Shown here piece after piece: positions 26,553-33,354 of a stretch of DNA of 64,000 nt (positions within the stretch are counted from its first letter, which is position 1; each line of letters starts with the position of its first letter). Location: positions 1-64,000 of the forward strand of contig JBFWLP010000002.1 in NCBI GenBank assembly GCA_050252075.1. Direction: 5' to 3'. The DNA is from JAAYGT01 sp050252075. Its GTDB lineage: Bacteria > Pseudomonadota > Gammaproteobacteria > Burkholderiales > Burkholderiaceae_B. Below the pieces are notes generated by a model, which saw nothing but the letters and a program-made list of their open reading frames with translations, did no database searches and had not been told where the DNA came from. A program made the translations under genes and the position numbers.

Positions 26553-27967
26553 GCACAGCAACGCCCGGCCAAGGTTTTCAGGGCTTCAAAAACCAGGCTG
26601 TCGAGATCATCAAACAAGCCTGGCCGGTACTGGTCAGCTCGTGGGCAGGCATTATGTTCGGCGTGATGGACACGGCCATGGCCGGCCATGCCGGTCCGGC
26701 CGACCTGCAAGCCATGGCCCTGGCAGTCGCCATCTACATTACGGTCTTCGTGGGGCTGATGGGCGTCGTCCACGCTCTCATTCCCATCATCGCGCAGCAC
26801 TTTGGCGCCGGCCGGTTCGCTCAGGTAGGGCGGGCATGGGGCCAGGGCGTATGGCTCGCCCTGGGCCTGTCGCTGGCAGGGGCGGCAACCATGTTGTTCC
26901 CGAATGTGTGGCTCAGTTTGTCGGGCGACATCGATCCGGTGGTTTACGACGGCATTACCTGGTACCTGCGCGCCCTGGTCTTTGCCTTGCCGGGCGCCCT
27001 GCTGTTTCGCACGATCTACGCGCTGGGCTCGGCGGTATCGCGCCCCAAACCGGTCATGTATATCAACCTGGCCAGCGTCGCCTTCAAATTGTTTTTCAAC
27101 TGGGTATTCATCTTCGGAAAACTGGGCTTTCCCGCCCTCGGTGCTCCCGGTGCGGGCTTGTCGACGGCCGTCGTTTCCTGGCTCACCCTGGCCGCCGGCA
27201 TCGTCGTCGTGCGCCGCACCCCCTATTTCTCCCGCTTCAGCTTGCGTATAGGGCGCCCGCAGTGGAACGACCAGAAAGAGCTGCTGCGTCTGGGGCTACC
27301 CATGGGGGGATCCTACCTTATTGAGGTGGCGGCTTTCACATTCATGGCCTTGCTGGTGGCGCAAAGCGGCATGTTTGTCACCGGCGGCCACCAGATCATG
27401 GCCAACCTGAGCGCTCTGAGCTACATGATGCCCATGGCGCTGGGTATCGCCACCGCGTCACTGACCGCGCAGGCCATTGGTGCAGGCAATTTGCCTCTGG
27501 CCCGACTCACCGGACGGGCCGGCATTGTGCTGGTTTTCCTGGGTGCAGCGCTGACCGCCCTGCTGGTGATTGCATTCAAAGGGCCTATCCTGGCCATGTA
27601 TACCAACGACGCCCAGGTAGCCGCGGTTGCCGCCGCCTTGTTGCAGCTGCTGCCGTGGTTTCATTTATGCGACAGCATGCAGTGCATAGGCTCGTATCTG
27701 TTGCGCGCCTACAAAGTGGCGGTGGTACCGCTGCTGCTGCAAATCGTGGCGCTTACCGGATTCGGGCTGGTGGGCGGCTGGTGGCTGGCCTATGGGCCCG
27801 GCGCAGGTAGTTTGATGCCGGTGCTGAACCGCGTTGCGCCCGGCGCACCGGCCGGTGCGGGCGCCATGTGGTTTATGGCCATGTTGGGCCTGGGGCTGTC
27901 GGCAATGCTGCTTTTTGTATGGTACCGCCACGTGGTAAACCGGGCGGCGCGAAAGCTCACGCACTAA
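26549..27967 (+). CDS. MATE-family multidrug/cation efflux protein
   Basis: The 472-residue protein has 12 membrane segments in two related halves, with VSSWAGIMFGVMDTAMAG at about residue 30, GLMGVVHALIPIIAQHFGAG near 70-90 and GLPMGGSYLIEVAAFTFMALL near 250. MatE proteins exchange drugs for Na+ or H+. It begins with GTG overlapping the preceding stop, so the GT-C protein and this carrier are co-translated. The link could mean lipid-linked or cell-surface export, but that is a guess. It converges with argE and their ends overlap by 11 bases. Confidence 0.9.
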   Translation: MSTATPGQGFQGFKNQAVEIIKQAWPVLVSSWAGIMFGVMDTAMAGHAGPADLQAMALAVAIYITVFVGLMGVVHALIPIIAQHFGAGRFAQVGRAWGQGVWLALGLSLAGAATMLFPNVWLSLSGDIDPVVYDGITWYLRALVFALPGALLFRTIYALGSAVSRPKPVMYINLASVAFKLFFNWVFIFGKLGFPALGAPGAGLSTAVVSWLTLAAGIVVVRRTPYFSRFSLRIGRPQWNDQKELLRLGLPMGGSYLIEVAAFTFMALLVAQSGMFVTGGHQIMANLSALSYMMPMALGIATASLTAQAIGAGNLPLARLTGRAGIVLVFLGAALTALLVIAFKGPILAMYTNDAQVAAVAAALLQLLPWFHLCDSMQCIGSYLLRAYKVAVVPLLLQIVALTGFGLVGGWWLAYGPGAGSLMPVLNRVAPGAPAGAGAMWFMAMLGLGLSAMLLFVWYRHVVNRAARKLTH

Positions 27968-29138
27968 CCTGCGTTAAGACCAGGGCACGCAGAAAGCGCT
28001 CACACTGATCCAGCTGATCGAGCTCGACATATTCATCGGGGCGATGCGCCTGCTCGATGCTGCCCGGACCGCAGATCACCGATGGAACGCCGGCCTGCTG
28101 AAACAGGCCCGCTTCGGTGGCATAGGCCACTTTGCGAACCTGGGAATCGTGTGTCAGGGCACGCACCAGCTGCGTGACGGCCGCCTGCTCAAGCGCGTCG
28201 AGCCCCGGGGCCCGGGCCAGGCGCTGCAATTCGACGCGGCCGTCGGGTGTTTCGGCCCGCAACGCCGGCTCAATGGCCGTGGTAATGCAGTGCTCGATGC
28301 GGCGCTGGATATCGTCGGGATTCATGCCCGGCAGATTGCGGTATTCGAACTCGAACTCGCATAGGTCGGGCACGGTGTTCAATGCAATGCCGCCACGTAT
28401 CATGCTGGTCTGCAAGGTGGTGAAGGGCACATCGAACGCGTTGTCGTAAGGCCCGTTGCGTTTGTAGCCATCGGCAATATCCCGAATGGCGCAGATCAGG
28501 CGGGCGGCGTGTTCGATGGCATTCGCGCCCTGCGGCGTCAGCGAGGAATGCGCCGCCCGGCCATGAACCCGGCACCGGTACACGTTGATCCCTTTGTGGG
28601 CCACAATCGTTCGCATGCTGGTGGGCTCGCCGACCACGCAACCGGCCGGCGAAACCCCGCGGGCCTGCAAATCGTGAATAAGCCTGGGCGCGCCCACGCA
28701 GCCAACCTCTTCATCGTAGGAAAACGCCAGATGCAAGGGATGCTTCAGGCGTGCCGCCAGCATCTCGGGCACCAGGTGCAACACGACGCCAAGGAAGCCT
28801 TTCATGTCGCAGGCACCCCGCCCGTACAGCCTGCCATCGCGCACCTGGGCACGAAACGGATCACTGGACCATTGCTGGCCGTCGACGGGAACGACGTCGG
28901 TGTGTCCGGACAGCACCAGCCCCCCGGTCGTCTGCCCCGTTGCGCACGGCAGGGTGGCAAACAGGTTCGCCTTTGCGCCGGTATCGTCATGGGTTAATAC
29001 ACACGACACACCCAGACCCTCCAGATACTGCCGCACATCGTCGATCAGCGACAAATTCGACTCCCGGCTGGTGGTGTCGTAGCCGATCAGGCGCATTGCC
29101 CAGTCAAGTGCCGTTTGCGGATGCATCGAAGTTGGCAT
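27957..29138 (-). CDS. argE: Acetylornithine deacetylase
   Basis: The 393-residue M20 metallopeptidase-fold enzyme shows the metal ligands in order: LSGHTDVVPVDG near 81 (His), ACDMKGF near 112 (Asp), SYDEEVGCVGA near 142 (general base Glu and Glu ligand) and GEPTSM near 169. The segment ICGPGSIEQAHRPDEYVEL near 355 carries the last His. It removes the acetyl group of N-acetylornithine in arginine synthesis. Related M20 deacetylases are hard to tell apart, so the exact substrate has some doubt. Confidence 0.9.
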   Translation of the reverse strand: MPTSMHPQTALDWAMRLIGYDTTSRESNLSLIDDVRQYLEGLGVSCVLTHDDTGAKANLFATLPCATGQTTGGLVLSGHTDVVPVDGQQWSSDPFRAQVRDGRLYGRGACDMKGFLGVVLHLVPEMLAARLKHPLHLAFSYDEEVGCVGAPRLIHDLQARGVSPAGCVVGEPTSMRTIVAHKGINVYRCRVHGRAAHSSLTPQGANAIEHAARLICAIRDIADGYKRNGPYDNAFDVPFTTLQTSMIRGGIALNTVPDLCEFEFEYRNLPGMNPDDIQRRIEHCITTAIEPALRAETPDGRVELQRLARAPGLDALEQAAVTQLVRALTHDSQVRKVAYATEAGLFQQAGVPSVICGPGSIEQAHRPDEYVELDQLDQCERFLRALVLTQVSA

Positions 29139-29174
29139 GAAAGCTCACAAAGGTTGGGTTGGGCGGTCGCTGCT

Positions 29175-29194
29175 GCGGCCGGCCTTACGGCCGC
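29175..29194 (-). terminator. Hairpin overlapping the cfa stop
   Basis: GCGGCCG, loop GCCTTA, CGGCCGC form a 7-bp stem that spans the cfa stop codon. No T-run follows, so the termination role is weakly supported. Confidence 0.35.
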
Positions 29195-30456
29195 CCACCG
29201 GCGTGATAAATATAATCGCGCCGCCACGGATACGCGATATCCGAAGGATAATCCAGCTCATCGGACCGACCCGCCCCTCGGGGTTGAGCCAACACTTGAT
29301 GCAAGGCTATCCATCCGTGCTCAAAGCCCATGGCACACCCGGCCAGATACATACGATACGCGCGTAACGAGCGCTCTCCCTGCTCGCCCTGCGCCAGCGT
29401 TTTGCCGGCCTGGGGCAGGCAGGCTTCAAGGGCATCGCTCCATGCCCATAGCGTACGTGCATAATGCGGCCGCAAATTTTCGACGTCCAGGTCCTCAAGA
29501 CCGCCCTCAGCCAGATGGCGCATGACATGGCTGATATGCGTGAGCTCGCCGCCCGGAAAAATGTATTTTTCAATGAACTCGCCCATGCCCGCTCCGAGCT
29601 CGGCGTTATCGACACCGCCGGCGGTGATGCCGTGGTTCATCACCAGGCCGCCTGGACGCACCAGCCGACGCAATTTGGCGAAATAGCCCGTGAGCTGGGC
29701 ACGCCCCACATGCTCGAACATGCCGACCGAGGCAATTTTGTCGAACGGCGTGCTTTCGTCGAGCTTGCGATAATCGAGCAATTCCATGCGCACCCTGCCC
29801 TGCAAGCCTTTTTCCTGGATCAGGCGGTTAACGTGGGCATGCTGATTCTTCGACAGGGTGATACCGGTGGCGTCTACCCCGTAATGTTCCGCCGCCCAAA
29901 GCAACAAACCGCCCCAGCCCGCCCCCACATCGAGGAAGCGCTCACCCGCTTGCAGGCGCAATTTTCGGCAAATGTGATCCAGCTTGGCCTCCTGGGCCTG
30001 CGCCAGCGACATGTCGGGCCGGCGGTAATAGGCGCAGGAATACACACGGCGCGGATCAAGCCACAAGGCGTAAAAATCGTCGGACAAATCGTAATGGAAC
30101 TGGATCTGTCGCGCGTCGCGCTCGATCGAGTGGCGCCATACCGACACCAGGCGCCGGATCAGCTCGGTGAACCGCCCCACCCGCGCCGCCTCGATGGGCG
30201 AACCCGGCAGTATCGCCGACGCCACCGTCATCAGGTCGCGCATGGAACCTTCGACCTCAAAGCGCCCTTCGACGTAGTCTTCGCCCAGCACACCCACCTG
30301 CCCCGATGCCAGATGGCCCAGTGTGGCAAGGTCTTTCACCGTAATGCGAACCGCCGGATTCGCCGCCCCCCCTGTAGACCCGTCGGGTAAAGCAAGCTGC
30401 ACTTTCACAGGCAGGGATTCCAGTTTTTTTTCCACAGCTGACAGAACCGCACTCAA
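29185..30456 (-). CDS. cfa: Cyclopropane-fatty-acyl-phospholipid synthase
   Basis: The product has 423 residues. The start is TTG at 30456, six bases after GGGGAGG. An ATG close by is out of frame. The SAM-binding motif DVGAGWGGLL lies near 172, ATGITLSKNQ near 195, GMFEHVGRAQL near 247 and the bicarbonate and active-site region EKYIFPGGEL near 292. The Cys near 137 (YSCAYYRRPD) and LAGCAMGFEHGWI near 390 match the family. The enzyme adds a methylene bridge to unsaturated membrane lipids, usually in stationary phase or acid stress. Confidence 0.95.
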   Translation of the reverse strand: MSAVLSAVEKKLESLPVKVQLALPDGSTGGAANPAVRITVKDLATLGHLASGQVGVLGEDYVEGRFEVEGSMRDLMTVASAILPGSPIEAARVGRFTELIRRLVSVWRHSIERDARQIQFHYDLSDDFYALWLDPRRVYSCAYYRRPDMSLAQAQEAKLDHICRKLRLQAGERFLDVGAGWGGLLLWAAEHYGVDATGITLSKNQHAHVNRLIQEKGLQGRVRMELLDYRKLDESTPFDKIASVGMFEHVGRAQLTGYFAKLRRLVRPGGLVMNHGITAGGVDNAELGAGMGEFIEKYIFPGGELTHISHVMRHLAEGGLEDLDVENLRPHYARTLWAWSDALEACLPQAGKTLAQGEQGERSLRAYRMYLAGCAMGFEHGWIALHQVLAQPRGAGRSDELDYPSDIAYPWRRDYIYHAGGRP

Positions 30457-30591
30457 AGCATACCTCCCCAGTGTTGAAAATCGCCATGGACAAAGATAGT
30501 GCCATAGAACCCCTGAAAAAGGAACGCTACAAACCGCTTACGTCACGCTTATCCGTGCTAAGATCGGCCAACCCGCCGTCTACCTGTCTTC

Positions 30592-31788
30592 ATGCCTTCC
30601 TCATCCCGCACACTTACCACCATCCCCCCGTGGCTTGTTCTTATGGGCATGCTCACTGCCCTGGGGCCGCTGGCCATCGACATGTACCTGCCGGCGTTTC
30701 CGGCGATCGCAACCGGGCTGAATGCCACGCAAGGGCAAGTGGAACGCACCCTGGCCGGGTACCTTCTGGGGCTGGCACTGGCCCAGCTTTTCTACGGCCC
30801 CGTGGCCGACCGCTTCGGACGCAAGCTGCCTTTGCTTGTCGGTCTGTGCATTTTCCTTGCCGCCTCGATCGGGTGCGCCTTCGCCTCGTCGATTGACCAG
30901 CTGGCGTTCTGGCGCACGGTGCAGGCATTCGGCGGCGCCGCCGGCCTGGTCATACCACGCGCTGTAATACGCGACAACTACGACACACGCGATGCCTCGA
31001 AAGCCTTGTCAATCCTGTTGCTGGTGATGGGCGTCACACCCATACTGGCCCCCCTGCTGGGCGGCCAGGTTCTGGCCTACGGCAGCTGGCGCGGCATTTT
31101 CGCCATCATGGCCGTCGCAGCGCTGGCATTGCTGGCAACGTCGTGGCGATTCATGAAGGAAACCCTGCCGCCCGAGAAAAAAATACTTTTGCGCCCGGGA
31201 AACATCTGGCGCAATTACACGGGCCTTTTACGCCACAGGAAATTTGTCTGTTTCACGCTTTCCGGCGGGTTTGGCTCGGCGGGCATGTTTGCCTACATCG
31301 CCGGATCACCGCGTGTCTTTATCGAAATTTTCCAGATTGATGCGCGCTACTTCGGTTTTTTCTTCGGCACCAACGCCGCAGCGCTCATCCTGGCATCCCA
31401 AGTCAGCGCCAGGCTGCTCAATCGCTACAGCCCCGAAACCCTGCTTCGGGCTTCCCAGAAAGCCCTGCTGGTCATGGCCTGCGCAGGCGTTCTGTTGACA
31501 CTGGCCGGCGGGCTGACCCTGCCGTGGCTCATGATTTGCCTGGTCGGCTATATGGGAAGCCAGGGCTTTGTAAACCCTAACGCCGCCGCACTGGCGCTAA
31601 GCGAGCAGGGCCATCGGCTGGGGGCGGCGTCGGCCCTGATGGGCGCCATGCAAATGACCTGCGGGGCCCTGGCCGGTGTGGCCGTCAGCCTGTGGCTGGC
31701 GCCGACTCCGCTGCCGCTTACCGGGGTGCTGGCGGCGTGTGCCGCCCTGTCGTGGCTGTTTGGCCGCATGGCACTTCGCAGGGCTTGA
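30592..31788 (+). CDS. Bcr/CflA-family multidrug efflux MFS transporter
   Basis: The 398-residue protein has 12 membrane helices. MGMLTALGPLAIDMYLPAFP near 18-37 with the acidic Asp in the first helix, and motif A GPVADRFGRK near 65-74, are characteristic of the Bcr/CflA subgroup of drug:H+ antiporters (bicyclomycin, chloramphenicol). The substrate cannot be read from the sequence. The predicted rpmB promoter overlaps its stop codon. Confidence 0.92.
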   Translation: MPSSSRTLTTIPPWLVLMGMLTALGPLAIDMYLPAFPAIATGLNATQGQVERTLAGYLLGLALAQLFYGPVADRFGRKLPLLVGLCIFLAASIGCAFASSIDQLAFWRTVQAFGGAAGLVIPRAVIRDNYDTRDASKALSILLLVMGVTPILAPLLGGQVLAYGSWRGIFAIMAVAALALLATSWRFMKETLPPEKKILLRPGNIWRNYTGLLRHRKFVCFTLSGGFGSAGMFAYIAGSPRVFIEIFQIDARYFGFFFGTNAAALILASQVSARLLNRYSPETLLRASQKALLVMACAGVLLTLAGGLTLPWLMICLVGYMGSQGFVNPNAAALALSEQGHRLGAASALMGAMQMTCGALAGVAVSLWLAPTPLPLTGVLAACAALSWLFGRMALRRA

Positions 31789-31814
31789 TATCAAGCCTGA
31801 TTTCATAGTAGAAT
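31785..31814 (+). promoter_or_regulatory. Sigma-70 promoter of rpmB-rpmG
   Basis: TTGATA (31785-31790), 18 bases, TAGAAT (31809-31814). The predicted start is near 31821, leaving a leader of about 138 nt before rpmB. The -35 box overlaps the stop codon of the upstream transporter gene. Confidence 0.6.
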
Positions 31815-31958
31815 GCTTGGCTTTACGGCAAAACTAAAAGCAAACTGGCTTTGGCAGCCACGTACCGCAAGGCGCAATGCAAGCGCAGTGGCTTGTGGTG
31901 GCGGGGTGGTACAGCATCAGTTCCTTGCTTTGCAACCAGAATTTTAAGGGGTATGACC

Positions 31959-32195
31959 ATGGCACGCGTATGCCAAGTTACCGGCAAAGGCCCAATGGTG
32001 GGCAACAATGTTTCGCACGCTAACAACAAAACCAAGCGTCGTTTTCTTCCTAACTTGCAATCGCGTCGCTTTTGGGTAGAAAGCGAAAACCGCTGGGTTC
32101 GCCTGCGTGTTTCCACCAAAGCGTTGCGCACGATCGACAAGAACGGCATCGATGTCGTGCTGGCCGACCTGCGCGCCCGCGGCGAACTGGCTTAA
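31959..32195 (+). CDS. rpmB: 50S ribosomal protein bL28
   Basis: The 78-residue protein starts MARVCQVTGKGPMVGNNVSH, the standard bL28 N-terminus, and contains NKTKRRFLPNLQSRRFWVES. It has one Cys and so is the zinc-free form. ATG at 31959 follows AAGGGG. It is followed after 31 bases by rpmG. Confidence 0.98.
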   Translation: MARVCQVTGKGPMVGNNVSHANNKTKRRFLPNLQSRRFWVESENRWVRLRVSTKALRTIDKNGIDVVLADLRARGELA

Positions 32196-32226
32196 GCCAC
32201 GCTAGCCAACTCACAAGGAGCTCATC

Positions 32227-32394
32227 ATGGCAAAAGGCATTCGCGAGAAAATCAAACTCGAATCCACTGCTGGTACGGGTCACTTCTATACCACGACCAA
32301 AAACAAACGTAACATGCCCGAGAAAATGCTGATCAAGAAATTTGATCCCGTTGCTCGCAAACACGTTGATTACAAAGAAACCAAGCTGAAGTAA
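32227..32394 (+). CDS. rpmG: 50S ribosomal protein bL33
   Basis: This 55-codon gene gives MAKGIREKIKLESTAGTGHF, continuing YTTTKNKRNMPEKMLIKKFD and ending KHVDYKETKLK, a complete bL33 without the zinc-binding cysteines. ATG at 32227 is preceded by AAGGAG. It is cotranscribed with rpmB, and a rho-independent terminator follows. Confidence 0.98.
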   Translation: MAKGIREKIKLESTAGTGHFYTTTKNKRNMPEKMLIKKFDPVARKHVDYKETKLK

Positions 32395-32491
32395 ATTCGT
32401 GGCGCAGGTGCGCGGTATCGCCTGGCTCGGCTCGCCCCGGCTTCGCGCTCAGGTAGTATCAACCCGCCCTGCCCATTGATTTACCCGCTTG

Positions 32492-32530
32492 AAAAAAACC
32501 CGCTGCTCAACTCTGAACAGCGGGTTTTTT
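32492..32530 (+). terminator. Rho-independent terminator of rpmB-rpmG
   Basis: A run of A, then ACCCGCTG, a short hairpin tip, CAGCGGGT and TTTTTT. The stem has about 9 GC-rich pairs plus flanking A-T pairs, with a clear T-run, 97 bases after rpmG. Confidence 0.88.
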
Positions 32531-32571
32531 AACGCCCGAAACAGCCCCGTGTCCGAAGCCTGCCGGGCTGA

Positions 32572-32892
32572 TCAGCCCCCGATACGGATCACGGGTTCGA
32601 TCACAATGATCGGCCGTCTGTCCGGGTAAACAGATACCCTGTGGTCACGATGCCGGTCATACCGGTAATCGTGCGCCTTCTTGCACTTGCGCTCGATTTT
32701 GTAATCGCCGTTGCGCTTGTACTCGCGGGTGACGCGGCAGTGCCCGTCACGATACGAGCGCTTGTGGTCATCATTCCACACACGATAATAGCGATCGCGA
32801 TCACGCCGGTCGCTCTCCCACCAGGAATCCGCAGCACTCAGCGACGGCACCAGGCAGGCCGCTGCCAATACCATCGTGGAAAACACTTTCAT
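32572..32892 (-). CDS. Small secreted basic protein, 106 aa
   Basis: The protein has a signal peptide (MKVFSTMVLAAACLVPSLSA, cleavage near residue 21) and an exported part extremely rich in Arg, Asp, Lys, Tyr and His, with repeated Arg-Asp or Arg-Tyr pairs (DRRDRDRYYRVWNDD) and two cysteines, Cys near 59 and near 75, that could form a disulfide. It ends in a hydrophobic strand (PIIVIEPVIRIGG). ATG at 32892 has AGGAGAAGG upstream, a strong ribosome site, so an upstream ATG is less likely. Function unknown. Similar RxY-rich periplasmic proteins are common and uncharacterised. Confidence 0.78.
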   Translation of the reverse strand: MKVFSTMVLAAACLVPSLSAADSWWESDRRDRDRYYRVWNDDHKRSYRDGHCRVTREYKRNGDYKIERKCKKAHDYRYDRHRDHRVSVYPDRRPIIVIEPVIRIGG

Positions 32893-33054
32893 AACCTTCT
32901 CCTGCGTACATTGACACCCGCGAGTGTATTGCCTTGCCGGTGACAAATTCGTTCCAAGCCATAGCAAGTTTTATCAGACGGTTTCAAAAACTTCGCTTTA
33001 CCCCCGCATGCATCCACGGTATGATTGACTCCCAATTACATCTGGGAGCGCATA

Positions 33055-33249
33055 ATGAGCCTGTCCGTAGAAACCACCGCCAGTGCGGCGCTTAGCCTTC
33101 AGGCCGCCACACTGGGCCAGGAAAAGCAAATGATCCTGTTGCGCAAAACGCTCGACGCCCAAACACAAATGGTTACCGACGTTCTTAAAACCGCGCCCTC
33201 ACTGGCTACGGAAGGCAGCCTGGGCACACAAGTGAACACCTACGCCTGA
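33055..33249 (+). CDS. YjfB-like small protein (putative motility family)
   Basis: The 64-residue protein (MSLSVETTASAALSLQAATL, ending GSLGTQVNTYA) fits the YjfB family of about 60-70 residues, annotated as putative motility proteins from gene context in Bacillus and relatives. A helical core lies at 8-50. ATG at 33055 is preceded by GGGAG. No flagellar or chemotaxis gene is nearby, so the role is open. A strong terminator follows. Confidence 0.72.
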   Translation: MSLSVETTASAALSLQAATLGQEKQMILLRKTLDAQTQMVTDVLKTAPSLATEGSLGTQVNTYA

Positions 33250-33270
33250 AGCCCGCAAAACCTTCCCCCG

Positions 33271-33298
33271 CAAAGCCGCGCCCCTGCGCGGCTTTTTC
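33271..33298 (+). terminator. Rho-independent terminator after the YjfB-like gene
   Basis: AAAGCCGCG (33272-33280), loop CCCCTG, CGCGGCTTT (33287-33295), then TT. A 9-bp stem with a T-run, 22 bases after the stop. Confidence 0.85.
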
Positions 33299-33312
33299 AT
33301 GGCGAAGCAGCC

Positions 33313-33318
33313 TATAAT
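33313..33318 (+). promoter_or_regulatory. Candidate -10 box of leuS
   Basis: A perfect TATAAT lies 36 bases before the leuS ATG. No convincing -35 box is at the right distance, so the promoter is only partly supported. Confidence 0.35.
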
Positions 33319-33354
33319 GTTGGGTTTACATCACAACCTACCCCTATACGCCCC

